Part shown: positions 8,116-16,913 of the stretch, piece by piece
How the letters are laid out: every line of letters begins with the position of its first letter
Position numbering within the stretch: position 1 is the stretch's first letter
Assembly: GCA_965221935.1 (NCBI GenBank)
Contig: CBDCSZ010000051.1
Span: forward strand, 158,596-222,595
Length of the DNA stretch: 64,000 nucleotides
DNA from: JAPOXR01 sp965221935
GTDB taxonomy: Bacteria; Pseudomonadota; Alphaproteobacteria; Rhodobacterales; Rhodobacteraceae
Direction of reading: 5' to 3'
Notes under the pieces: model-generated
The model's database searches: none
Told to the model about the DNA's origin: nothing
What the model saw: only the letters and a program-made list of their open reading frames with translations
Position numbers and translations under genes: made by a program

Positions 8116-9597
8116 ATGGCAGCGATGGACATTGAAAGATTTGTGGACAAGCCAGGCCGCGCTGAACAGGTGCGCGAGGTCCGCGCCAAGATTGACGAGC
8201 TCGGGATAGAATACCTGTATCTCCAGTTTATTTCGGTCACCGGCAAGGTCATGGGCAAGGGCATTCCCGCGGACCACTGGGAGAGCATTTCGAAAAAAGG
8301 ATTCCAGCTGGTTTACGGCGCAACCGTGAACCTGTTCACCAACCGGGCGGGCAACTATCTCGGTTACGGGCCGGAAGCGGCTGAACTGGTCGGCATCCCG
8401 GAGCCGGAAACCATGATGCAATTGCCCTGGGAGCCCAAAATCGCGCGGTTTTACTGCACGCTATTCCGCAACCGCGAGGAAAGGGAAAACGCCGGCGGTT
8501 TTCTGACCTCGGACTGCCGCGGCAACCTGCTTCGACTCCACGAGGAATTTAAGGAAAAGCACAACGGCCTGCATCTGCGCATCGGCACCGAGCCGGAAAT
8601 GATGTGGCTGAAAAGGGATGAAAACGGAAAACCCGCCGGCGGGTTTTCGAAACCGTTCTGTTACCACATTGACCAGTTCGAGAGCCTGCGGCCGGTCTAC
8701 ATGCAGGTCCTCAAATATTCCCGCCAGATGGGTCTGGACATGATCCAGGGCGACCATGAAGACGCGCCGGGTCAGCTGGAGCTGAACTGGACGTTTGACG
8801 ATGTGCTGCGCAACGCCGACCGGTTGACGACGTATCGCCAGATCTGTGCCCAGGTCGCGCGGGAATTCAACCTGATCGCCTGTTTCATGACCAAACCGTT
8901 TATGGGGGTTTCGGCGTCCGGATGTCACCATAACCTGTCGCTGTGGCACGGCGGCGGGGACGAGTTCAAACGCACCGGCAACGATCCCGACGCGCTGCCG
9001 GGCATGCGGGACAACTACATGTATCTGACCGGCGGCGAAAACACCTTCATGCCGGACGGCGACGATCCGCAGATGCCGGGCAAGGCGGGACTGGCGGCGA
9101 TCGGCGGAATTGTGCACCATTTGCAGGCGCTCACCGCCATCGGCGCGTCAACCGTCAATTCCTACCGCCGGCTCTGGGACACGGGTTTCTGGGCTCCGGT
9201 CTTCGCCGACTGGGGATTCCAGAACCGCACCACTGGGCTGCGGGTCTCGGCGCCGGGCCGGTTTGAGTACCGTTCCGTGGATTCCATGGTCAATCCGTAT
9301 CTCATGGGGTCGACAATCCTTGCCGCCGCTGACGACGGAATCGACAACCAGCTCGATCCCGGCGAACCGGAGGAGCGCAACATCTATGAAGCGATCGACG
9401 CCGGCAAACAGGTCAAGAAACTGCCGATGTCGCTTGGCGAGGCGCTGGATGCGCTGGCTGGCGACGAGGTGGTGAAGCGCGGTCTCCCCGGCGAGATGTT
9501 CCGGCTCTACCATGAATACAAGACGGATGAGTGGGAAAGGTTCATGCACACAGTCACTGACTGGGACCTCGACACTTACCTCGACTGTCTCCCGTGA
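8116..9597 (+). CDS. Glutamine-synthetase-family ligase (GlnT / gamma-glutamylmethylamide-synthetase-like)
   Basis: 493 residues with the full GS core: GTEPEMMWL, GDHEDAPGQLELNW (metal/glutamate binding), SGCHHNLSLW (ATP loop histidines), then VNSYRRL and APGRFEYRSVDSMVNPYL. The start ATG 8116 follows an AGGAGA-like site (GGAGAAG). It is not a housekeeping GlnA: the usual C-terminal adenylylation tyrosine context is absent. The neighbours are the three GlxBCD/MgsABC-like subunits, the setting of gamma-glutamylmethylamide synthetase and GlnT. Likely reaction: ATP-dependent amidation of glutamate with ammonia or methylamine. The choice between the two acceptors is open. Confidence 0.8.
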   Translation: MAAMDIERFVDKPGRAEQVREVRAKIDELGIEYLYLQFISVTGKVMGKGIPADHWESISKKGFQLVYGATVNLFTNRAGNYLGYGPEAAELVGIPEPETMMQLPWEPKIARFYCTLFRNREERENAGGFLTSDCRGNLLRLHEEFKEKHNGLHLRIGTEPEMMWLKRDENGKPAGGFSKPFCYHIDQFESLRPVYMQVLKYSRQMGLDMIQGDHEDAPGQLELNWTFDDVLRNADRLTTYRQICAQVAREFNLIACFMTKPFMGVSASGCHHNLSLWHGGGDEFKRTGNDPDALPGMRDNYMYLTGGENTFMPDGDDPQMPGKAGLAAIGGIVHHLQALTAIGASTVNSYRRLWDTGFWAPVFADWGFQNRTTGLRVSAPGRFEYRSVDSMVNPYLMGSTILAAADDGIDNQLDPGEPEERNIYEAIDAGKQVKKLPMSLGEALDALAGDEVVKRGLPGEMFRLYHEYKTDEWERFMHTVTDWDLDTYLDCLP

Positions 9598-9652
9598 TCT
9601 CCCTCCCGGCAGCGGCCGTTCGGCGGCCGCTGCCACTGAAAAGGAAACAGAT

Positions 9653-10588
9653 ATGTGTGGAATTGCAGGTTTGATTCACCGCGGCAGGGTGTCCGGTGTC
9701 GGCTCCGAAATGACCGCGATGTTGCAGGCGCTTAAGCACCGGGGACCGGACTCGACCGGCTATGCCGTTTACGGGCAGAGTTCGCCGGGCGACTATGTGA
9801 TGCGGCTTAAAGTCGCTGAGCAGGAGGACATGTCGCAAGGCCACGGCATTCACAGAATCCTCGAAAAGCGCATGAACGAAGTCGACGGAATTCTCAAAGA
9901 ACACGGGGCCACAGTGAAATCGCGCGAGCACGCGACAGCCTATGCGCTGCGGTTTGTGCTGGAGCACGAAGGCGACTCCGAGGACATGGCGCGTCACATC
10001 GAGGAAGTTGACGGCGTGGAAATCCTTTCGCTGGGCAACGGTCTGGAACTGATCAAGGACCTCGGCGACGCGGCGACCGTCGCCTCGGCCTACGAGCTTG
10101 AGGATTTCAGCGGCACCCACGCCATCGGTCACACCAGGATGGCGACAGAGTCGGATGTCGATATCCGCTCAGCCCATCCGTACTGGGCCTTTCCGTACAA
10201 TGATGTGTCTGTGGTGCATAACGGGCAAATCACCAATTACTGGCTGATGCGCCGGGAAATGGAACGCATGGGCCACCGCTTCATGTCGGACTGCGATTCG
10301 GAGCTGCTGGCCGTCTACACGGCGCACAACCTTTCCAACGGCGAGTCGCTTGAACAGAGTTTGCGCCGCTCGATCGACGAGATTGACGGTGTGTTCACCT
10401 ACCTGGTTGCCACCCGCGATGAATTGGGCATGGCGAAGGACACCATGGCTGCGAAACCGCTGGTTCTTTACGAAAGCGACAGCCTGATCGCGATGGCATC
10501 GGAAGAGGTGGCGATCCGGGCGATCATTCCGCAGGAAATCGACACCTACGATCCCTACGACGAGGAGATTCGCGTATGGCAGGCGTGA
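9653..10588 (+). CDS. Class II glutamine amidotransferase (GlxB / N-methylglutamate synthase subunit A-like)
   Basis: The start ATG 9653 is chosen because the next codon is cysteine: MCGIAGLIHRG, the processed Ntn nucleophile of class II amidotransferases. Further blocks are LKHRGPDSTGYAVYG, GTHAIGHTRMATESDVD and HPYWAFPYNDVSVVHNGQITNYW, which bind glutamine. Upstream in-frame methionines would bury the nucleophile. About 311 residues match GlxB/MgsA rather than full glutamate synthase. The domain normally releases ammonia for the synthase core encoded two genes downstream. Its stop overlaps the next start by 13 bases, indicating translational coupling. Confidence 0.88.
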   Translation: MCGIAGLIHRGRVSGVGSEMTAMLQALKHRGPDSTGYAVYGQSSPGDYVMRLKVAEQEDMSQGHGIHRILEKRMNEVDGILKEHGATVKSREHATAYALRFVLEHEGDSEDMARHIEEVDGVEILSLGNGLELIKDLGDAATVASAYELEDFSGTHAIGHTRMATESDVDIRSAHPYWAFPYNDVSVVHNGQITNYWLMRREMERMGHRFMSDCDSELLAVYTAHNLSNGESLEQSLRRSIDEIDGVFTYLVATRDELGMAKDTMAAKPLVLYESDSLIAMASEEVAIRAIIPQEIDTYDPYDEEIRVWQA

Positions 10589-11445
10589 GCGACAGCGCGC
10601 TCGCCTGCATGACGCAGGAAGAGCGGGTCGAAGCCTTGGGAATGACAACGGAACAGCTGACCGGCCGTTCCATGGTGATGGAGTTCGACCTCGATGCCGA
10701 GCCCAACCTTGCCTATCCGTGGGCGCCTGATGTTGACTACAACAGGCGAACCGAGATCGACGCCGACGGGCTGACCGTCACCGAAGCCAATATTCAGATC
10801 AGAAAACTGATGGAGAACGGCTACGGCACGATCGTGGTGCACAATCCGCGCGGCAAACACGGGCTGGGTGTCGGTGTGCTGAACCGGCTCAATCTCATTT
10901 TTGAGGGGTCGCTCGGATATTTTGGGGTCGGACTGATCGACGGGCCGAACGTCCGCATCAACGGACGTGTTGGATGGTCATGCGGCGAAAACATGATGGC
11001 CGGCACCATTATTGTCGAAAAAAACGCCGGTTCGACTTTTGGCGCCGCAATCCGCGGCGGCGACCTGGTGTGCAAAGGGTCGGTGGGCTCGCGCACCGGC
11101 ATCGATATGAAGGGGGGCACCATTATCGTCGGCGGCGACACCGGCGCGCTGTCCGGTTTCATGATGCAGCGCGGCCGCATGGTCGTGTGCGGCAACGCCG
11201 GCAAGAATCTCGGCGACTCGATGTATGACGGCACGATTTTCATTGGCGGATCCATTCGCAGTTTGGGCGTGGATGCGGTTGAGGCGGAGCTGACGGAACT
11301 CGACCGCAGCTGGCTCCGCCGCAAACTCGGCCTCTACGGCCTGGTTCCGGAACAGGGTGTGGAGCATTTCACCAAGGTGGTCGCCGGTCGGCAGCTGTGG
11401 AACTACGACAATCTCGAACCGGCAGAAAAGAAACTGATTCTCTAG
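10576..11445 (+). CDS. GXGXG-motif protein (GlxC / N-methylglutamate synthase subunit B-like)
   Basis: 289 residues dominated by a right-handed beta-helix of the glutamate-synthase C-terminal type. Repeated glycine turns are visible: GSLGYFGVGLIDGPNVRING, GENMMAGTIIVEKNAGSTFG, GSVGSRTGIDMKGGTIIVGG and GNAGKNLGDSMYDGTIFIGG. In glutamate synthase this domain is structural and couples the amidotransferase and FMN domains; here it is a separate subunit, as in GlxC and MgsB. It overlaps the previous gene and precedes the FMN subunit by 20 bases, so the three form a unit. Confidence 0.88.
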   Translation: MAGVSDSALACMTQEERVEALGMTTEQLTGRSMVMEFDLDAEPNLAYPWAPDVDYNRRTEIDADGLTVTEANIQIRKLMENGYGTIVVHNPRGKHGLGVGVLNRLNLIFEGSLGYFGVGLIDGPNVRINGRVGWSCGENMMAGTIIVEKNAGSTFGAAIRGGDLVCKGSVGSRTGIDMKGGTIIVGGDTGALSGFMMQRGRMVVCGNAGKNLGDSMYDGTIFIGGSIRSLGVDAVEAELTELDRSWLRRKLGLYGLVPEQGVEHFTKVVAGRQLWNYDNLEPAEKKLIL

Positions 11446-11465
11446 GCCGCAAAAGGACATTTGAC

Positions 11466-12830
11466 ATGCCCGACGGCAACATGAACCCGAAACCGCCGCT
11501 GAGCCGCGATGTCAACCGTCTCGGCTCGTCCTTTGTTTTCCCGCCGGCGGTGATCGACGATATTCACATCAAATCCGAGCTCGGCCGCTATCGGATGCGC
11601 GGTTTTTCGCTGTTCAAGAAAATTCCGCATTGGGACGACCTGACCTTTCTTCCCGGCACGCTGACCCGGTTTGTCATTGAGGGCTACCGTGAGAAGTGCC
11701 TGACCAAAACGGTGATCGGTCCGCGCGCCAAAAGGCCGCTCGAGCTTGAAATCCCGGTTTATGTGACCGGCATGAGTTTCGGCGCCCTGTCGTACGAAGC
11801 GAAAACCGCCCTGGCGCGCGGCGCCACCATGGCCGGAACGGCGACATGTTCCGGCGAGGGCGGCATGATCCCGGATGAGCGCCGCTATTCGTCGAAGTGG
11901 TTCTATCAATGCATCCAGTCGCGTTACGGTTTCAGCCCGCACCATCTGGTGCTGGCCGACGGCTGCGAGTTCTTCATCGGTCAGGGATGCAAAGTCGGAC
12001 TCGGCGGTCACCTGATGGGACAGAAAGTCACCGATCAGGTCGCCGAGATGCGGTCGCTGCCGGCCGGCATCGACCAGCGCTCGCCGGCGCGGCACCCCGA
12101 CTGGCTCGGCCCTGACGATCTGGCGCTGAAAATCCTGGAGATCCGCGAAGTCACCGACTGGCAGATCCCAATCCAGCTGAAACTGGGCGCGGCGCGGGTC
12201 TACGACGATGTGCGCATGGCGGTGAAATGCAACCCGGACTCCATCTATATCGACGGCATGGAAGGGGGCACCGGCGCCGGGCCGCACCTGGCGACCGAAG
12301 AGACCGGCGTGCCTGGCATCGCCGCCATCCGGCAAGCGCGCAAAGCGATTGACGATCTTGGCATGCGCGGCCAGATCAGCCTCGTCTATGCCGGCGGCAT
12401 CCGCAACGGAGCGGACGTCGCCAAGGCCATTGCCCTCGGCGCCGAGGCCATCGCTCTTGGCCATTCGGTGATGATGGCGCTGAACTGCAACAAGGATATT
12501 CCGGAAGCCAACTATCCCGAAGAAATGGGTGTGGAGCCGGGCCACTGCTATCACTGCCACTCCGGCCGCTGCCCGGTCGGCGTTGCCACCCAGGATCCGG
12601 CGCTGCGCTCGCGGCTTGATCCCGACGAGGCGGCCGAGAGGGTGTACAACTTCCTGCACACGCTGACGATCGAGGCGCAGATGTTCGCCCGCGCCTGCGG
12701 CAAGACCAACGTGCATTCGCTTGAGCCGGAGGATCTGGCGGCGCTGACCATGGAAGCCTCGGCCATGGCCGGGGTTCCGCTGGCCGGCACCAGCCACACC
12801 GTCGGTGTCGAAGACTATCACCATCTGTGA
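11466..12830 (+). CDS. FMN-binding glutamate synthase family protein (GlxD / MgsC-like)
   Basis: 454 residues from ATG 11466. FMN-barrel landmarks include YVTGMSFGALSYEAKTALAR, EGGMIPDERRYSSKW, QLKLGAARVYDDVRMA and MEGGTGAGPHLATEETGVPG, then YAGGIRNGADVAKAIALGAE. Near the C-terminus HCHSGRCPVGVATQDP supplies the cysteines of the 3Fe-4S type cluster. This is the catalytic core where ammonia or methylamine would be added to 2-oxoglutarate or exchanged on glutamate. Together with the two preceding genes it reconstitutes a split glutamate-synthase-like complex. Confidence 0.88.
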   Translation: MPDGNMNPKPPLSRDVNRLGSSFVFPPAVIDDIHIKSELGRYRMRGFSLFKKIPHWDDLTFLPGTLTRFVIEGYREKCLTKTVIGPRAKRPLELEIPVYVTGMSFGALSYEAKTALARGATMAGTATCSGEGGMIPDERRYSSKWFYQCIQSRYGFSPHHLVLADGCEFFIGQGCKVGLGGHLMGQKVTDQVAEMRSLPAGIDQRSPARHPDWLGPDDLALKILEIREVTDWQIPIQLKLGAARVYDDVRMAVKCNPDSIYIDGMEGGTGAGPHLATEETGVPGIAAIRQARKAIDDLGMRGQISLVYAGGIRNGADVAKAIALGAEAIALGHSVMMALNCNKDIPEANYPEEMGVEPGHCYHCHSGRCPVGVATQDPALRSRLDPDEAAERVYNFLHTLTIEAQMFARACGKTNVHSLEPEDLAALTMEASAMAGVPLAGTSHTVGVEDYHHL

Positions 12831-12840
12831 GGATTGGGTT

Positions 12841-13254
12841 ATGGCTGGAACCAAATACAGAGGCACCGAGATCGCGGATGTCGATCAGTTCCTGAAGGAT
12901 GCGGCAGGCCTCGGGTCGGAGCGCGAAGTCGAAATCGGGCAGCATATCGGCTACCGCTACGATGTGAATCTGGTGCCGGATTACAGCCGGATGACGCCGT
13001 TCCTTTCGCGCTATGTCGAATTCATGGGCTGGGACGATCTGAATTGGCTGGAAGATGTGCATATGGGCTACGAAGACGGCAAGCCCGCGGTTTTTGACCG
13101 CAACATCAATGGCTGGGTCCGGATTCCTGACACGATCGAGTTGCCGGACAACCAGCATGACCGCGACATGATCGCGCGCGAATTGCTGCTCAAGTTTCAG
13201 ATGTCGGAACGCCACCCGCTCGTGGCCCTGCGCAAAGCCTACAAGAAGTTTTGA
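12841..13254 (+). CDS. Conserved hypothetical 137-residue protein of the GlxBCD-type cluster
   Basis: No named domain recognised. It is small, soluble and acidic in its middle: DYSRMTPFLSRYVEFMGWDD, then NWLEDVHMGYEDGKP and a helical tail ELLLKFQMSERHPLVALRKA. There is no signal peptide or membrane segment. It starts 10 bases after the FMN subunit with a GAGG-type Shine-Dalgarno and is followed four bases later by the amidase gene. The tight packing implies co-translation and suggests an accessory or substrate-specific subunit. Confidence 0.7.
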   Translation: MAGTKYRGTEIADVDQFLKDAAGLGSEREVEIGQHIGYRYDVNLVPDYSRMTPFLSRYVEFMGWDDLNWLEDVHMGYEDGKPAVFDRNINGWVRIPDTIELPDNQHDRDMIARELLLKFQMSERHPLVALRKAYKKF

Positions 13255-13258
13255 CGAA

Positions 13259-14104
13259 GTGACCCGCGCCTTCCGTTTTTCCTGCCTGCAGACACGGCCG
13301 CAGCCGGACTTCAAATCCGCGATGGCCGAAGCCGACGGGCTGCTGCGGCGGGCGCGCGACGCCGGCGCGGAGTTCATTGGGCTTCCGGAATATTGCGGCG
13401 GCCTCGCCGGCGATGGCCCGAGAATCGTGCCGCCCTGTGCTCCCGAGAGCGGCCATCCGGTCCTGGAAATGCTGCGCGGTTTTGCCGCCGACAGCAAGTG
13501 CTGGCTTCTGGTGGGTTCGATTGCGGTCGAGGCGGCCGACGGCCGAATCCTGAACCGGGGCTATGTCGTCGATGCCACAGGCGGGATCCGCGCCCGCTAC
13601 GACAAGATCCACATGTTCGATATCCAGCTTTCGCAACAGCAGATTTACCGCGAGAGCGCGGCGGTCTGTCCGGGCGCCGAAGCGGTGGTCGCGGCGACGC
13701 CGTTTGCCGCTGTCGGCATGACAATCTGTTATGATTTGCGGTTTCCCGCCCTTTACCGCGCGCTTTCCCAGGCCGGCGCTGAAATCCTTGCCGTTCCAGC
13801 GGCGTTCACCCAGACCACCGGCGAAGCGCATTGGCATGTTCTGAACCGGGCGCGGGCGATAGAGAACGGATGCTATGTTGTCTCGCCCTGCGCCACCGGC
13901 CCGGTTCCCGGAGGCGGCGCCTGTTTCGGGCACTCGCTGATTGTCGATCCCTGGGGGCGGGTGGTCGCCGACGGCGGCCAGGAAACTGGCGTCATCACCG
14001 CCGAAATCGACCTCGACGCCGTTGCCGAGGCGCGCCGCAAGATCCCCAGCCTGGCTCACGACAGGGCGTTCAAGCCACCGGCAGCGCCCCGGCGGGCGGC
14101 ATGA
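13259..14104 (+). CDS. Carbon-nitrogen hydrolase (nitrilase superfamily amidase)
   Basis: 281 residues starting at GTG 13259, four bases after the previous stop. The catalytic triad is legible: E44 in IGLPEYCGG, K116 in ARYDKIHMFD and C157 in VGMTICYDLRFP. The closing segment GHSLIVDPWGRVVAD is also typical. Enzymes of this branch hydrolyse omega-amides, deaminated glutathione or carbamoyl compounds. In this cluster it might hydrolyse an amide such as gamma-glutamylmethylamide or 2-oxoglutaramate; that is inference. It overlaps the next gene by ATGA. Confidence 0.88.
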   Translation: MTRAFRFSCLQTRPQPDFKSAMAEADGLLRRARDAGAEFIGLPEYCGGLAGDGPRIVPPCAPESGHPVLEMLRGFAADSKCWLLVGSIAVEAADGRILNRGYVVDATGGIRARYDKIHMFDIQLSQQQIYRESAAVCPGAEAVVAATPFAAVGMTICYDLRFPALYRALSQAGAEILAVPAAFTQTTGEAHWHVLNRARAIENGCYVVSPCATGPVPGGGACFGHSLIVDPWGRVVADGGQETGVITAEIDLDAVAEARRKIPSLAHDRAFKPPAAPRRAA

Positions 14105-14676
14105 CCGAAGCGTCAAGACCCTACGGGCGCGGCAGGCGGGAAGCGTTTCTCGGCTGGCAGTGCCGGGCCCGCCGGAGCGCCATGCGCCAAACGGGCGGGC
14201 GGCCGAACGGTGCGGTGACGCCGACTCTGACATTTGCCGGCGAGGACCCTTCCGGCCAGCCCGTGGTCACGGTTCTTTGCCGCCGGCCGGATTGCTCGGT
14301 GACCCCCGAACTCAAGCATATGGCGAAACGGTCGCAGGATCCGGCGGAGCGCCGCGAACAGGCAGTGCGGTTTTTCGCCGCCGGGTATTTCAGCTCGTGG
14401 CGCGATTTTTCTGACATTCTCACCGCTGCATTCGAACCAGGTTCGCCGACCGCGCGGCGTATCGCCGAGACCGGTGAATGCCGCCTTGAATTCGACGCGC
14501 TTGCACACAGATTTGGCCTTCAATGCCGGGCCGGGAGGCTTGGCAGCGAGCATCCGCTCAGGGCCGCCACCTGGTGGCACAACCATCTTTTCAATCCCGC
14601 ACTTCATCCGCAGGCCGAAATCATCGGCTTCGAGCCCGACTGGCAGCGCTCACAGGGCGCGGCCCCGGCGGCATGA
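14101..14676 (+). CDS. Conserved hypothetical protein, 191 residues
   Basis: ATG 14101 overlaps the amidase stop (ATGA), so it is probably translated by coupling. The product is soluble and arginine-rich at the N-terminus, with a C-terminal stretch LRAATWWHNHLFNPALHPQA that looks folded. No family recognised. The operon position between the amidase and the ABC transporter suggests a role in the same pathway, but nothing in the sequence names it. The frame has coding bias like its neighbours. Confidence 0.6.
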   Translation: MTEASRPYGRGRREAFLGWQCRARRSAMRQTGGRPNGAVTPTLTFAGEDPSGQPVVTVLCRRPDCSVTPELKHMAKRSQDPAERREQAVRFFAAGYFSSWRDFSDILTAAFEPGSPTARRIAETGECRLEFDALAHRFGLQCRAGRLGSEHPLRAATWWHNHLFNPALHPQAEIIGFEPDWQRSQGAAPAA

Positions 14677-14855
14677 ACCAGGGAACACAGCAATGTGGCA
14701 AAGGCCGCCTCCGCCAGATTCAGGCGGCGGTTGCCACGAAGCGCGCCGAGGGGCGCGCCGACGACCGCCCGTCCCGGCAACCGCAGTTGCGGCCGGGAAA
14801 CGGCGGCACGGAAACGGCCAGTTTCATCGCAAACGCAACACAAGGAGCATTAAGG

Positions 14856-15806
14856 ATGAGAAATCTTGTAAAGTGGGCAGCGGCTGGCGCAGTCGCGGCC
14901 GCACCGGCGGCAGTCGTCGCCCAGGACAGCAGCGATCCCATCATTTTGGCGACGCACAACTGGTCAAGCCAGATCGTGATGACGCACATGGTGGCGCAGA
15001 TGTTTGAAATGAACGGCAACAATGCCGAGCTGGTGTCGACCGACTCGCAGGCCGTTTACGAATCGATCCGCCTCGGCGATGTCAGCGCTGAGCTGGAAGT
15101 CTGGGAAGGCGCGTTTGGCGTGGCGTTCTCAGAAGCCCTCGCCAAGGGCGGGATCCATGACGCCGGCGACCACAATGCGGTGACCCGCGAAGACTGGTGG
15201 TATCCTTTGTGGACCAAGGATGCCTGCCCGGGCCTTCCCAGCTGGGAAGCTCTGAATGGCTGCGCCAGTCTGTTCACAACACCGGAAACCGGCGACAAGG
15301 GCCGTTTTCTCGGCGGTCCGGTGGACTGGCTTAAGCACGACGCCGAACGGGTCGAAGCCCTCGGCATGGATTTTGTCGTGGTCAACGCCGGTTCAGCCGC
15401 GGCGCTCTGGGCGGAAGTCGCCAGCGCCGAACCGACACAGCGCCCGGTTGTTATCTTCAACTGGACACCGAACTTCGCTGAGGCGGTTTGGCCCGGTGAA
15501 TTCGTTGAATTCCCCGAGTATTTTGAAGGTTGCAAAGATGACGCCTCGCTCGGCCCGAACCCGAACGCCACATATGACTGCGGCAATCCTGCGACTGGCT
15601 ATCTGAAGAAAGCCGCGTGGGACGGCATGCCGGAAAAATGGCCGTCGGCGTACAATCTTCTGACCAAGATTTCTTTCACCAATGCGCAGATTGCGGAAAT
15701 GGCCAAGCTCGTCGATATCGACGAAATGGAGCCGGAAGACGCAGCCGCGGCATGGCTGGAAGCCAACGAAGACATCTGGAAAGATTGGTTTGAAGGCACA
15801 AGCTGA
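14856..15806 (+). CDS. ABC transporter substrate-binding protein (glycine-betaine/OpuAC type)
   Basis: 316 residues from ATG 14856, behind AAGGAG. A signal peptide (MRNLVKWAAAGAVAAAPAAV, cut near AQDSS) leads into an OpuAC-like fold. The domain shows ILATHNWSSQIVMTHMVAQM, the ELEVWEGAFGVAFSEAL aromatic pocket, WWYPLWTKDACPGLPSW and PVVIFNWTPNFAE. Several tryptophans suit a box that binds a trimethylammonium group. The ATPase and permease follow immediately. The ligand is probably a betaine or related N-methylated compound. Confidence 0.88.
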   Translation: MRNLVKWAAAGAVAAAPAAVVAQDSSDPIILATHNWSSQIVMTHMVAQMFEMNGNNAELVSTDSQAVYESIRLGDVSAELEVWEGAFGVAFSEALAKGGIHDAGDHNAVTREDWWYPLWTKDACPGLPSWEALNGCASLFTTPETGDKGRFLGGPVDWLKHDAERVEALGMDFVVVNAGSAAALWAEVASAEPTQRPVVIFNWTPNFAEAVWPGEFVEFPEYFEGCKDDASLGPNPNATYDCGNPATGYLKKAAWDGMPEKWPSAYNLLTKISFTNAQIAEMAKLVDIDEMEPEDAAAAWLEANEDIWKDWFEGTS

Positions 15807-15860
15807 GCCTGTTAACGTCAATCAGCGACCGCTCCGGCCGGATCCGGCCGGAGCGGACAA

Positions 15861-16913
15861 ATGGGGGAAGCGGTCGCAATGGCAAACGGCGGCGAGTCGG
15901 TCATTTCCTGCCGGAATGTCTGGAAACTGTTCGGCAACGATCCACAGCGCTATTTCGGAACCATTTCCGCCGATCACAGTTACGAAGACATTCAGAATGA
16001 CGGCTACATAGCCGCCGTCCGCGACGCATCGCTGGAAATCTCCCAGGGCGAGATGCTGGTCATCATGGGGCTCTCCGGCTCCGGCAAGTCAACGCTGGTC
16101 CGCTGCCTGTCCCGTCTTCTGGAAATCACCGCTGGCGAGGTCATTGTCGAAGGCAGCGATATCTCTTCTCTTTCGGAGAAGGATCTGATCGAGCTGCGCC
16201 GCAGCAAGATGGGCATGGTGTTCCAGAGTTTTGGTCTGCTGCCGCACCGGACGGTGCTAAACAATGTCGCCTTTCCTCTGGAAATGCGCGGCCAGGACCG
16301 CAGCGAGCGGCGCCAGCGGGCGCTGGAAATGATTGAGCTTGTCGGGCTTTCGGGGCGCGAGGATTACTATCCGCGGGAACTTTCCGGCGGTCAGCAGCAG
16401 CGGGTCGGAATTGCCCGTTCGCTCGCCATCGAGCCGGACATCTGGTTTCTGGACGAGCCGTTTTCGGCCCTCGATCCCCTGATCCGCCGCGAGATGCAGG
16501 ACGAGTTTCTGCGCCTGCAGGAAATGCTCGGAAAAACGATCGTTTTCATCACCCACGATTTTGACGAGGCCCTGCGGCTGGCTGACCGCATTGCGATCAT
16601 GAAAGACGGTCTGATTGAGCAATGCGACCGGCCCGATCAGATCGTGCTCAATCCAGCCACCCCGTATGTCTCGAAATTCACCGAGGAAATCGAAAAATCG
16701 CGCGTGGTCCACGCCGCCTTTCTGGCGGATGAAGTGACCGGCGACATCCCCGAAGGCGAGCCGGTCGCGGCGTCGGCCACCGTGCGCGAACTGGCGCGCC
16801 GGCTTGTCAACGACCCGCAGCCGCATCTTCCGGTCGCGGATGAGAGCGGCGCCGTCATCGGCTTGCTGAATCGGCAGTCGGCGCTTGAGCTTCTCTTTGG
16901 AGAGCGGAGGTGA
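15861..16913 (+). CDS. Betaine/proline-type ABC transporter ATP-binding protein (ProV-like)
   Basis: 350 residues. Walker A GLSGSGKST (residues 70-78), Q-loop MGMVFQSFGLLPHRTV, signature ELSGGQQQRVGIARSLA, Walker B IWFLDEPFSALDP and switch histidine FITHDFDEA. The start is ATG 15861 or the internal ATG 15879. The C-terminal 90 residues (ATVRELARRLVNDPQPHLPV...) look like a shortened CBS-type regulatory module as in ProV/OpuAA. The stop overlaps the permease start by GTGA. Confidence 0.9.
   Translation: MGEAVAMANGGESVISCRNVWKLFGNDPQRYFGTISADHSYEDIQNDGYIAAVRDASLEISQGEMLVIMGLSGSGKSTLVRCLSRLLEITAGEVIVEGSDISSLSEKDLIELRRSKMGMVFQSFGLLPHRTVLNNVAFPLEMRGQDRSERRQRALEMIELVGLSGREDYYPRELSGGQQQRVGIARSLAIEPDIWFLDEPFSALDPLIRREMQDEFLRLQEMLGKTIVFITHDFDEALRLADRIAIMKDGLIEQCDRPDQIVLNPATPYVSKFTEEIEKSRVVHAAFLADEVTGDIPEGEPVAASATVRELARRLVNDPQPHLPVADESGAVIGLLNRQSALELLFGERR

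Noticed and set aside
11442..12866. Minus-strand ORF of 474 codons
   Set aside because: Long only because of high GC; the plus strand encodes the FMN glutamate-synthase-like subunit with legible FMN and cysteine motifs.
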